A stretch of 64,000 nt of DNA from Rhodamnia argentea. Lineage: Eukaryota > Streptophyta > Magnoliopsida > Myrtales > Myrtaceae. Below are positions 12,001-22,427 of this stretch, in pieces. The stretch is taken from positions 8,107,001 to 8,171,000 of the forward strand of contig NC_063155.1 of assembly GCF_020921035.1 (NCBI RefSeq), given 5' to 3'. Each line of letters begins with the position of its first letter. Positions within the stretch are counted from its first letter, which is position 1. The position numbers and the translations under genes are program-made. Under the pieces are notes generated by a model. That model did not search any database. It was given only the letters and a program-made list of their open reading frames with translations, and had not been told where the DNA came from.

Positions 12001-12720
12001 CAATTACTCTGGAAGTGCGATCTGTCTGTTAGTTGATGGTGTACTATCTTCTGCATATATGCGCAATCTTCTTAAAAGACTGACATCAAAAGTGAACATG
12101 AGTTCTACTCTGAACACTGAATCTGATCTTGACATCCGGTCATTATTGCTCTTGATGGCCACAGGATCTTCGTACATTGCTAGTACGATCACGAAGCTAG
12201 AAGAGAAACTCGCAGAAACTTCTACTTAATGGCCAAAGGAATAGTCAACATCACTAGAAGTATGGATGGACCTTCAGTATCATAATTCAGCTTTGCATTT
12301 TCACAAACATATAGCGCCTCAACTTCAATCCAAGTCGTCAACATAACATCTTGCCACAAACAATTCGCGACTCGCCACAAACAATTCGCGACTCGCTTAG
12401 TTCCTACCAGAACGTCTCAACCGATATCCAGTCGAAACAACCTCCCTCCGAAGATTATACGCTCTTCCGCACAGGTTTTGAGCACTAGACAATCTCGAAC
12501 TCCAAACGGAACATCAACCTCTCCAAACGAAACATCAATCTCACCAAACTTTAGCTCCCGCAGACAAAAGGCAGCGATAGCTTCGATGGAGGCAGCAGTA
12601 CCTGGCGAAAGCAACATTGCCCGGTCGACGAAGAGGAGAAGATCTCCGGAGCTTGAGACCTCCTCCGAGCCCGCCGATCTGAGACTGGAGCGTCGAAGAG
12701 CATAGCGAAGCAGATGACAT
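9002..12720 (-). CDS. RPE: Ribulose-phosphate 3-epimerase, chloroplast precursor (283 aa, nine exons)
   Basis: It interconverts ribulose 5-phosphate and xylulose 5-phosphate in the Calvin cycle and oxidative pentose-phosphate pathway in the stroma. Exons (minus): 12720-12602, 11765-11654, 11449-11309, 11226-11113, 10410-10332, 10141-10032, 9924-9868, 9220-9151 and 9051-9002. All introns are GT-AG and the sum is 852 nt, 283 residues plus stop, close to the usual ~280. Exon 1 encodes a Ser/Arg-rich transit peptide starting [10 protein letters not shown]; the mature region follows KIQTVVTA. Both family signatures are present ([15 protein letters not shown] and [16 protein letters not shown]). 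Predicted metal and catalytic residues H90, D92, H123 and D234 (in VDGG) are intact. The ATG at 12720 opens the transit-peptide frame; other open frames in exon 1 are shadows. A G-box lies about 235 bp upstream. Confidence 0.96.
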
Positions 12721-12738
12721 CTCTCGCTGAGTTGCGCG

Positions 12739-12756
12739 CTCTCTCTCTCTCTCTGA
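12739..12756. repeat. (CT)n tract in the RPE 5' leader
   Basis: Short CT run just upstream of the RPE start codon (GA on the coding strand), a common 5' UTR or core-promoter feature in plants. Confidence 0.8.
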
Positions 12757-12954
12757 ATTGCGTCCTTACAGGAACTTTAACGGTTAGGTAGAGAGAGAAA
12801 GTTTTGCGTTGACGATTGAGGACCTGCTTCTCTGCGGATATTTCACCAACCGTTCAGACGGGAGAGGGAAGAGTCCGGTGGAAGAGGAGACGCCTGATCT
12901 CCCCCCACGAGGAGATATATTTCTGGGCAGGGAAAGAAGCAAATTTTGAGGCGA

Positions 12955-12960
12955 CACGTG
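12955..12960 (-). promoter_or_regulatory. G-box (CACGTG) upstream of RPE
   Basis: A palindromic CACGTG in the context GACACGTGGC lies 235 bp upstream of the RPE ATG. G-boxes bind bZIP and bHLH factors and are frequent in light-regulated photosynthesis genes, which fits a Calvin-cycle enzyme. Function is inferred. Confidence 0.55.
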
Positions 12961-13199
12961 GCGGGCGGCTGGTGGGTCGGGGGGCGGCCTTGCTTTGCTT
13001 CTCTTATCGGTAATGGTTGGCGCGCCAAATTGCTGACCTGGAAAATTCCTACTTTTATTTGTAGATTAATTTGTGTGCTGTTTATGCACCGTGAAGCAAA
13101 TTAAGCGTAAATATTATGAAAAATCTCAAACTGGTATATCTGTGATAAATATATCTCAAATTACAAAAAATCATAAATCGATACACTTGTGATAAATTT

Positions 13200-14877
13200 G
13201 AAAAAATGCCAAAAAAGGGCCCCAACTACACTTATTTTCTCAATTAAGGGCCCGAAGTGCAACTTGTCTCAAAAAGGGGCCTGAAGTGCCTTCTTTCAGT
13301 TCAAACAAGGGCCTGAATGGGGACACTTTCGTCTTTTTACATTTTGATATTTTTTTTTCCTTTTTTCCTTCTCTTTTTTTCCTTTTTCTTTCTTTCCTCT
13401 TTCCCTTGCACCGGCGTACGGATGGCTCAGCCCCTGCACCTCTTTCAGCCGCGACTTCCCCGACGGCGACCCCTCACCCAAGCCGATGGCCTCCCCACCG
13501 CGTCCCGCGGGCGGATCTGCGGGGGGTCCCTCCACCCCCCGGGGGAGACTTCGAGTTCTGCCTCAAAGATGCAGTCGCTGTGCTCCCGGCCGACGAGCTC
13601 TTCTCTGACGGGAAAATCGTCCCGCTTCAGCTCTCCGTCGCGAAGCTGTCGTTGGAAGCGCCCTGTGCGGCGAGCCTGCAGTCGCCGGAGAACAACTCCG
13701 AGCGCAGCCGGAGGATCAAGATGAACTCCAACCGCTGAAAGGAGCTCCTCTGCCTCAAGAAGCTGTACCAGAATCAAAACCCTAAGCGTGCTGAGTCCAG
13801 TTAGAAGAACACCCAATCAACGTCCAAATCGGTGATGTATTTTCTCCACCGCAGCTCCAAATCTACCTCCGATGCCTCAAATCCGAGCCTCCCGTTGCCC
13901 AGAGAATCCTCTGATGGCGAGTCCGTCTCCATCTCCGTGTCACTCGCTGTCCTCTTCGTGTCACTCGTTGTCCTCTTCGTCTTCCTCCAATCACGAGCTC
14001 GAGGACCTCCACCGCCTCTCGCTAGATTCCGACTAGCCTATCCCTAACTCACTCCACAAGAACGGTAATACCGTGGCAGCGATGAATGTCCCCAGGATGA
14101 GGCTCGTGAAGCCGAGACCGGACAATCCGAAGGCGTCGACGGATCACCATCCGGCGGCGGGCAAGGCGGAGAGGAGCCCGATGCGGAGATCCACGGAAGA
14201 GTCATCGGGGGGCTTGATGAACAGACGAGTGACGGCGGACAGCCCGAGGCTGAACACGTCGGGGAAGGTGGTGTTTCACAGTCTGGAGAGGAGCTGGAGC
14301 AGCCGAGCAGTTACGGTGGGTCCAGATTCAAGTACAGAGGCGTGGAGAGGTCGTATTCAGCGGGTGTTAGGGTCAGTCCGGTCCTCAACGTCCCAATCAG
14401 TTCGATTAAGGCGGGCTCCGTCTTCGGGTTGGGTAAGCTGTTTTCATCCTTCTCCTCCTCGTCTTCTTCGTGTCATCTTATTCGCAGCAGAAGAGAGAGG
14501 GCAACAATGGGAAAGGATCTTCGGGTGGAAGAAACCAGTAGAGTAACAGCAAGAATCGGAGCGAGCAGAGTCGGTGAAATCTCTCTATCCATCTTCGATT
14601 ATAGGACAAATCTCCTGAAAAACGCCGTGAGGCGGCCGCTCAGCCCACGGCCACCGGCGACGAGGAAGAGAACAAAAGGAAACAAGAAAGAAAAAGGAAA
14701 AAAAGAGAAGGAAAAAAGGGAAAAAAATCTCAAAATGTAAAAAAATGAAAGTGTCCCCACTCAGGCCCTTGTTTGAACCGAAAGAAGACATTTCAGGCCC
14801 CTTTTTGAGACAAGTTGCACTTCCGGCCCTTAATTGAGAAAATAGGTATAGTTGGGGCCCTTTTTTGGCATTTTCCC
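13200..14877. mobile_element. Pack-MULE-like transposon, 1,678 bp, with 9 bp target duplication
   Basis: The two ends form long TIRs: about 195 bp at 13200-13395 matches the reverse complement of about 14683-14877 with few differences. The shared outer phrase is AAAATGCCAAAAAAGGGCCC. GATAAATTT flanks both sides exactly (13191-13199 and 14878-14886), a 9 bp duplication typical of Mutator-like elements. Inside the TIRs are a pyrimidine tract (left) and a purine tract (right), then a GC-rich payload derived from a host gene. No transposase is present, so it is non-autonomous. It sits inside an older element, and paralogous copies show the GATAAATTTACCC site uninterrupted. Confidence 0.88.
13480..14510 (+). 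pseudogene. Captured, disabled DUF1645-like gene fragment inside the Pack-MULE
   Basis: Two conserved segments are readable. Near 13545-13640 is DFEFCLKDAVAVLPADELF then GKIVPLQLS, the PADELF...G.I.PL pattern of DUF1645/membrane-associated-kinase-regulator-like plant proteins. Near 14315-14440 are YRGVERSYSAG, VRVSPVLNVPIS and SVFGLGKLFSS, resembling the C-terminal motif of the same family. Between them a TGA at 13736-13738 stands where NR-Trp-KEL would be expected, a TAG follows at 13802-13804, and at least one frame change separates a Ser-rich block ending HELEDLHRLSLDSD. The copy is therefore disabled. Order and orientation of the parent are kept and no intron is evident. Family assignment is from memory of motifs. 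Confidence 0.7.
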
Positions 14878-15240
14878 GATAAATTTTACCCTCTATTTAT
14901 TTTCATTAAACTTTACCGTCAAATTATTAAGTTAGATGATACATGGTAGTTGATGGGTCTATCGATTTGAGAGTTTTTTTTATCCTCCATTTGTCGCAGG
15001 TGTATTAATTTGAGATTTTTCATGGTATTAACCTAATTTAAAGAAAACTTATGGATGGTAAATTTGTCGCGTATATATCGGTTTGAGCTTTTTGATGGTA
15101 AAAAAAAAATAATTTGAGATAAATTTATCGTAGACGTACCAATTTGAGATTTCTTGTGATTAAAAAATTAATTTGAAATAAATTTATCACAAATGTATCG
15201 GCTTGAAGTTTTTTTTTTTTATGGTATTAAATACCACAAG

Positions 15241-15456
15241 TTAATTACAAGGGAAACAAGATGGTCCGACTGTTACTCGATATATTCCCTTGCTATCATC
15301 AAATATGCCAATACCATCTTTTGACCTTACTAGCAAAGGCTTGGATCCGGTTACTTTATATTCTAAGCACATTCGCGGCGGGGCGGTGCATGCACAAACT
15401 CCACCGATAACTTCGAATAAGTGGTCTAATCCTAGATTATGTATAGTACCATTCAC
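15241..15456 (-). other. Unassigned 71-codon open frame between transposons
   Basis: A minus-strand frame begins MNGTIHNLGLDHLFEVIGG and ends VTVGPSCFPCN. It is flanked by the outer MULE remnant and another TIR element. I recognise no family. It is less AT-rich and more protein-like than its surroundings, so it may be a gene fragment; a chance open frame is equally possible. Confidence 0.2.
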
Positions 15457-15481
15457 CGATCTTTAGTATTATACGATTCAT

Positions 15482-16320
15482 GGGAAAAGGGAAAAAAAAG
15501 TCATAAATTTATTGCATTTGGTATCAATTCAGTCATAAACCTTTTAATTTCATTAATTTAGTTATAAACCTTTTTGCTTAGGTATCAATTCAGTCCATCC
15601 GACCAATTTTAGCCAGAAACTACTAACGTGGACGTCAATCATCTTATGTGGCACCACCAGTAATGACGTATTTTTTTATATATATTTTTAGAATTTTTCA
15701 TGATATTTTTTTGTTACTTTTTTTCTTCCTCCCTTGTTCTTACTGCAAGTGGCCAGCTGGGGGTCGGCCACATGTGGGGGTTAGCCTCATCGGACCAAGG
15801 GGGAGCACCCCTCACCAGATCTGGCGAGGCCTCGCCTAGGCAGGGACCACGGACTTGGAGCCCAGCTCCAGAACGGACGGGGATGACGCCGACGACGAAG
15901 AAGAAGAAGAGCCATCTTCGTGTCCATTTCATTGATGGAAAAACCAGAATTTTCAGCTCGTTGTCAGGCCTCGCGCTCGAAATTGGCATCTGAACCTAAT
16001 TTTTCGTGTCCATCTCACTAATGGAAACTATAGGCAGCAAGAACACGGGGGAAAGAAAAAAAAACAGAAAAAAGGAAAAAAATAATAAAAAAATCCAGAA
16101 CAATATTTAACAATTATAAAAATATAACACGTCATTGTCGGTGGTATCACGTAGAACGATTGTCGTCCACGTTAGTAGTGTTTCCGGCCAAAATTGATCG
16201 GACGGACTGAATTGATACCAATGCAAAAATATTTATGATTAAATTGATACAATTAAAAAGTTTATGACCGAATTGGTACAAATGCACTAGATTTATGAGT
16301 TTTTTTTTTGTACTTTTTCC
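15482..16320. mobile_element. Non-autonomous TIR element (~840 bp) with GC-rich core
   Basis: Left end GGGAAAAGGGAAAAAAAAGTC...CATAAATTTATTGCATTTGG is mirrored by the reverse complement of the right end. Inverted similarity extends about 240 bp inward (shared ATTCAGTCC.TCCGA.CAATTTT and ACTAACGTGGACG phrases). The core 15740-15990 is GC-rich and non-coding. No target duplication recognised. Confidence 0.75.
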
Positions 16321-17811
16321 TTAAGTCTCTAGTGTTGTAAGGTGATGAGATCTCATTCGCTTGCTATAGAACCACACCCCTCTATGGAGTAATTCTCATG
16401 TTATTCATGAAGATCAAGAATTCATCATCGGAGATCGACGAAAGAGCTCCCTCCTTGAACAATTTCCATCCCTCCTCCTCGATCAAGCTCTATCCTAACT
16501 ATCGAATACGGAATGAATCAAATCTTACCTATCTCAATTTGTTCCGATCGCGGACTTAAACTTTATGTAAAATGTGTAATTAAAGTTCTTCCGATGAATA
16601 ATGCGTAAAGTTGCTTAGGTAACATCTTTGAGTTGTGATTTTAAGCAACGAGTTTTAGGACTCGTTGCGTTATTCGGTGAAGATTTGTGATTTAATTGAG
16701 CCAATTGAATGGTTTATGGCTTAATTGCACTTATTATTACTTGGATGGAATCGATTAGAAGATTTACAACCTCGATCGCATTTAGCAACGTGAGGTTGAA
16801 GACCCCGTAAACTCCGATTTCGCTCGGGCAACGGTTTGATCTTCTCATGGCAAATTGAGGACATGTATGGATTTACTTTTGCTTTTACTTTTTAAAAATG
16901 ACATATCATGATTTTGACAGATTTTTTTAAATTCCAAATGCATGAAACTTTCTCGATTTATATATCGATTCACATTCAACTTTCTTTTTAAAATTTAAAT
17001 AGTGTCTCGAGACTTGACGGGAAAAAGTTAAATAGGTTTTTTTTAAAAAAAACTTTTGATTAAAAGTAAGCAAACAAGCCTCAAAACTACTATCAAATTT
17101 CATAAGAACATGAGGTTTAAAGAGCTTTTTCGTATGATATCCTTATAAGGCGGTATTGGGGCTGACTTTTAGGCATCTCGATTAATCCACTTTTCAAGCG
17201 ATCTTCACGACGCATGTCCCCCATGTCGGCATTGAGCATTCGAGATTTTGCTCATGGAGTACTTCCAATGAGGCTTTAGTCCAAGACCACGAAGAGAGAA
17301 GCAAACTCAGATCATTCAAGGAGATACCTTATTGCTCCAAAGATTTTTTAAGTTCTTGAATAACAACATTCCCTTCGACCTAAGTGTAAGATCATGTGAG
17401 AGATATATATAATCAAATACCACAATTTAAAAAAAAAAGTCAAAACTATCAATTACAGTCTCTCGTTCAGGAACAGCTTAGCCCACATTAATAATTTTAT
17501 TGCCTTTCTAAATATACCCCTACTAAACCATAATGAATAACTAAACCAAGGGGTAAAACTGTAAATACACATGAATTGAAAGTTCATAGCGAAAAAGAAA
17601 ATGTAGGGAGCCGCGCCTTCGACTTTATGAATTGAAAGTTACCTAACACGCATGAGCGTTATGATTCGATTGCCTATTTAGAGGTTAATCGACCAGAATT
17701 TTTTTTGTATCTCTCTCTCTCTCTCATAAAAAGAATTATGAGAAAACTAAAACGTCAAAATTCCAATAATTATTTTATTCGATATGAGTGTGATGAGGGC
17801 ATATAAAGAAA
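16321..17811. other. Intergenic, no gene seen
   Basis: AT-rich sequence without a supported frame; possible decayed transposon. A short (CT)n tract lies near 17709-17725. Confidence 0.5.
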
Positions 17812-18465
17812 GGATAAATTTCAAATAAAAGGCTCCAAGTGCTATCGTTTTTTCAAATAAGAGCTTGAAATACATATTGTTCAAAGAATGACTTGGAGTG
17901 ATTATATCGATCTCAAAAAATGATACAACTTGCTAGTTAATTAGGAGCATTTTCGTCATTTTTTTTAATTTTTAATTTTCGATTTTTGTTTCTGAATTTT
18001 TTTTTAAAAATGAAATAGAGGCCAAACCACCACCTATGCCTCGATGAGGGGCCGACGACCCCACCGACCAAAGGTGAGGGGCTATTAGCCCTTGCCAAAG
18101 CCAAGAGAGAGCTACAACTCTTTCCTAGATCTAGGCAAGGGTTGACAGCCCTCTTCCGGCTCTAGTATGACTTGTTGGCCTTTGCCTCTAGTCAACGGTG
18201 TCGCCGGCTCTCGTCGAGGCGTTGCCGCCCCACCGGTGAGAGGGTAGCCTTCCCAATTATATATATTTTTTAACTTTTAGTTTTATATTTCAATTTAATT
18301 AAAAATTAGATTAAAATTGTATTTTGACGAAAATATATTTGATCGGCTGGAATATTAAGTCGGTCGAATGGTAAGGTCAAGGCCTTTATTTAAAACGGCA
18401 ATGGTCATTATGGGCCCTTATTTGAAACTGTCGTCACATTTCAAGCCCTTAGTTAAAATTTTTCC
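17812..18465. mobile_element. Non-autonomous TIR element (~650 bp) with GC-rich core
   Basis: The left end GGATAAATTTCAAATAAAAGGC matches the reverse complement of the right end (GGAAAAATTTTAACTAAGGGC). GC-rich core at about 18020-18250 rich in GAGG and CGACGACC phrases. Related in plan to 50422-50990 and 57709-58650. Confidence 0.7.
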
Positions 18466-18781
18466 TTACAAGAAATACAATAATAATAATCGATATGGTT
18501 ACCTTCTTTGAATATTAAAGAAGATTCTTTCATTATTAAAAAAAGAAAAAAGAAAAAAAGAGAAGATTTCGCCCTTCTTCTTTTCCCGTTCCATTTTTTA
18601 TAATTCTTCAAGAAGTCCACTCGTTCATCTTCTCTTCCAACTTCCAAGCTCGGCAGACTGCAACTCCCACCGCCATCGCCACGGCAATCGAAATGAACCC
18701 AAATTGCAACTTCTTCGCCACTTTCAGAGCCAGATAGGGAGGAAGGGTCCTCTCCTTCTCTCTCTCTCTCTCTTTAAGCCA

Positions 18782-21184
18782 ATGAAGAGGCTCAGCAAAA
18801 ATGTCGGCGACACTGACGAGCCCTCGAAGCAATCCGACCCTGATGCTCTGGTCGTCCCGAGAGATCCGGACAAGAAACCCGGGTTCAGCCCAATGCGGGT
18901 CATGGGTGTGGTCCTCGCTTGCTTGATGGTCATGTCGGTTGTGTTTTCTGTGTCGGTGGTGCTCAGAGACCCGCCCGCGAATGGTGTTCCTGCAGAAGGA
19001 AGAGTTCATGAAGATACAGCCCCCAAAGGTACGAACTTCACGTTTGTTTTGCTGAGCATTGGATCTGGCTTTTGTGTGTCGCCAAGCATAAGCATCTGTG
19101 TTCAGTTGTTACTTCTTACTTGTGGAGCTGGATTTGACTTGAGCCTCTCTGGTGACTGATGAAATCTTGGCGAATGATTAGCAAGAAACGCCTTGTTTGC
19201 TGTAAATAACCACACTTTGTAATTCCTGGGTTGCTTAACCAGCATCCATTGTTTAGTACCTCAATTCTGCGGTCTTTAAAGATTCATCCAACTGTGTAGT
19301 TGCTTGAAATTTCTAATGGGACTCGGGCACTGATGTAGGTGTAGTTAGAAAATCATAGTTCTGTTATGTCCATGTTGACAGGCTTCTTTACAAGCAATTT
19401 GAATTTGAGTTGGCACTCAGATTTGCTCCGTTAAAATACGGTGCTCGCAGATAGCTCATGTGGACTTTACTTCCATGTGCTTCCCTCGACTTCTCTGACC
19501 ATGTTATCTTATGTCACTCAGCATCTTGGATTAATGTTTGTGTAATGTTTGTGATGATCTGGATCTTATAGATGGACATAACAGATAGAATAAGTTGATA
19601 CATCCCAAATGAGTTTTTAGCAGCCTTTCCTTTTTAACAATCTGCACTGCAATTCATAGTTGGAGATGGTCAAGCCCTTCTCTGTTGTCTAACCACAATC
19701 ATAGCTTTTTTCTTTCTTCCGACAAGCCATTGGTTCAGATGAAGTTGCCTCTGAGACTGTGGGGGAGCAAAAGAATGAACTGCTGGGTGGATTGCTTGCT
19801 GCTGGGTTTGATGAAGGATCTTGTCTCAGTCGATACCAATCAGTTTTATTCCGCAAGGAGTCAAAGCAGAAACCTTCTTCTTATCTCATCTCTAGATTAC
19901 GAGGCTATGAAGCTCTCCATAAGCGATGCGGACCTCATTCCGAGTCTTACAAGAGAACCTTGGAAAGGCTCAAATCTGGCCATTCCATGGGAATCTCAGA
20001 CTGTAACTATGTTGTATGGATTTCCTTCAGTGGATTAGGGAATAGGATATTGACTCTAGCTTCAGCATTTCTCTACGCGCTTCTCACGAACCGCGTTCTT
20101 CTCATTGACCCTGGAGTTGATATGACCGATCTCTTCTGTGAGCCGTTCCCAGAGGTTTCATGGTTTCTTCCTTCAGATTTTCCCCTTAAAGACCAATTCA
20201 GTGGCTTCAATCAAAAGTCTCCACACTGTTACGGAAAGATGGTAACCAGTAACTCCTTACGTAAGTTGGAGATACCCTCTTTCACATATCTCCATCTTGT
20301 CCACGACTACAATGACCATGATAAGCTTTTCTTCTGTGATGATGACCAGTCTTTTCTCCAGAGCATACCCTGGTTGATCATGAGGACAGACAATTACTTT
20401 GTTCCATCACTCTTCTTGATCCCTTCGTTTGAGCAAGAATTGGACAACCTCTTCCCAGAAAGGGAAAACGTTTTCCATTTCCTGGGACAATATCTTTTCC
20501 ACCCTACAAATTCTGTATGGGGACTCATAAGTAGATATTATCAAGCTTATTTAGCTAAAGCAGATGAAAGGATAGGGATCCAAATCAGAGTCTTCGATAC
20601 TGGAGTTGGTCCATTTCAGCATGTTCTAGACCAGATCCTAGCTTGTACCACGAGGGAGAATCTGCTACCGAGGACAATCGAGGAAGGATCCCCAGAGGTT
20701 TCATCCTTGAATCAGAAATCCAAAAGCCGTGCTGGTGACATCTTTATCGTCTGGTTATTTTGAGAGGATAAGAGATATATACTGGCATTACCCGACGACC
20801 ACAGGAGAGGCAGTTAGTATTGTGCAGCCGAGTCATGAAGAATATCAGCAAACCGAGAAGGAAATGCACAATAGGAAGGCATGGGCGGAGATGTACTTGT
20901 TGAGTTTGACCGATGTGCTGATCACGAGCTCTTGGTCAACTTTCGGTTATGTAGCTCAAGGTCTTGGAGGTTTGAAGCCATGGATCCTCTACAAGCCTGA
21001 GAATCGAACAGCTCCTGACCCACCCTGCCGCAGAGCAATGTCCATGGAGCCTTGTTTTCACGCGCCTCCATATTATGACTGCAAAGCTAGGCGAGGGGTC
21101 GACACTGGCAAGCTGGTACCCCATGTGAGGCATTGTGAGGACATGAGCTGGGGCCTTAAGCTCGTCGATCCTCATGATAATTGA
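18782..21184 (+). CDS. GT37 galactoside 2-alpha-L-fucosyltransferase (FUT1-like), with a frameshift
   Basis: Type II Golgi enzyme family that transfers fucose from GDP-fucose to galactose on xyloglucan or arabinogalactan side chains. Exons are 18782-19028 and 19727-21184 (GT-AG, joined at PK|AIGSDE). Residues 40-61 form a signal anchor (VMGVVLACLMVMSVV). The luminal domain contains GFDEGSCLSRYQS, YVVWISFSGLGNRILTLAS, the donor-site motif IGIQIRVF, WSTFGYVAQGLGGLKPWILY and PHVRHCED. At 20722-20725 a run of four A shifts the frame after K415: the first frame stops at 20761-20763 (about 427 residues), while the conserved continuation AVLVTSLSSGYFERI reads on in the next frame to 21184. Without the extra base the protein would be about 567 residues, the usual size. 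Either a sequence error or a real null allele/pseudogene. The ATG at 18782 was preferred over the upstream in-frame 18704. Confidence 0.92.
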
Positions 21185-22427
21185 CAGACGCGTTCTTGCA
21201 TTTTAAGTGGATTCAATGCAGTAGTACTCACTGTTGTAATTGCAGATGTTCCTGGGAAGCAGCAATACTTTCATGTGGTACTAGTCCTTCAAAGCGGCAC
21301 TCACCGTGTCTGAGCGAAGGTTCTTGAAAGAGCGTTTCATGAGCTTGGTAAATGAGTCTGGAACATGATCCTCAGTTTGAAGTTTTATCAAGTGATCTCT
21401 GGAAGACTTCTGTTTGCTAGCAAAGCAGTTCGTTAACAACTCTTTCCGAATACATGAATTGAGAAAGGTGGCAACTGCAATTGAAAGAGAGGTTTTTACA
21501 AAGGAGAAGTGGTTCTTAAAGAGTTTCAACTGAGATGAATGTGGGAATTTAGTCGAATTCAGCTACATTTTTTCGAGTAGTGTAAGTTTATATGTCATCC
21601 TATAGATTAATCATTTCCAAGAACCTGTACGGATGTACACCACCTTTAAATGTCGAATGTCCCATGTCCGAATTTGGTTTAGTTTTTTTCATCTCCAATC
21701 TTTAGGTTGCCCGGTTCCCTTGTGAATTATGCATAATGCATACTAAAATTTCCTCGGATTAGCAATTTGGCAAATGGAACTACTTATTCACTCTTCCATC
21801 GAAGATCCAATTTTTCCGCTGGATATATGAAAATAGGCTATAACCTGTAACTTGGCATGGATTTTCATTGGCTTAATGCTAATAGCAACCCATCAAGCAA
21901 GGGAAACTTTTTCACACTTGTTTAGTCGTGAATATATATGCAGCACATAAAACACAGGAAAGTATTTTATGAGTTCATCCTACTTGGCATAACCCATGTA
22001 TGTAATTGGTCGGTCACATCAAAGCAACTATGGCTGGTACTAACTCTTTACCAGAATTTATCCAGACCGAAGCGAATTGCATGATGGCAACTTCTGCAAT
22101 AACTCCATTATTTGAGTGCACTAAGATTGGACCGCTAACTTAGGAATTATTAACAAATTCAATCTAACAAAGGCAATAATTTAGCATCTCTACCAGTGTG
22201 AAAAAAGTTATGGAGCAAAGGATGATCAAGGCAGGTGCAAGCAGTTCATCCATCACATATACTTTCCTTAGTGAGGTAATGTCGTTTTGATCTTCAAAAG
22301 TGAAGCTAAAACCGGCAATGATGGTTGCTTGCCTCCCCCCAGTATGTTGTCTCACGTGGTGAACAAGTTAAACTTCCTTGTAATGTTCAAACCCACCCAC
22401 TACCATTGCTGAGAATAGGCATCTTGA
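21185..22427. other. Tail-to-tail spacer between FUT-like and J-like genes
   Basis: Expected to hold the 3' UTRs of both convergent genes. Open frames here (for example 21281-21529) have no recognisable content. Confidence 0.5.

Larger units (their letters stand above)
13105..15234. mobile_element. MULE-type foldback element, interrupted by a nested insertion
   Basis: 13105-13199 and 14887-15234 together form a ~440 bp element related to 56808-57330 and 59056-59550. The left part reads TATTATGAAAAATCTCAAA and the right part ends in a TTTATGGTATTAA-type TIR. It is built of repeated degenerate units containing GATAAATTT and CAATTTGAGATTT. The middle (13200-14877) is a later insertion. Ends are diverged and no target duplication is clear for this outer element. 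Confidence 0.75.

Noticed and set aside
20729-21184. Separate 151-codon gene starting at GTG
   Set aside because: It is the C-terminal part of the fucosyltransferase displaced by the frameshift; GTG is a Val codon here, not a start.
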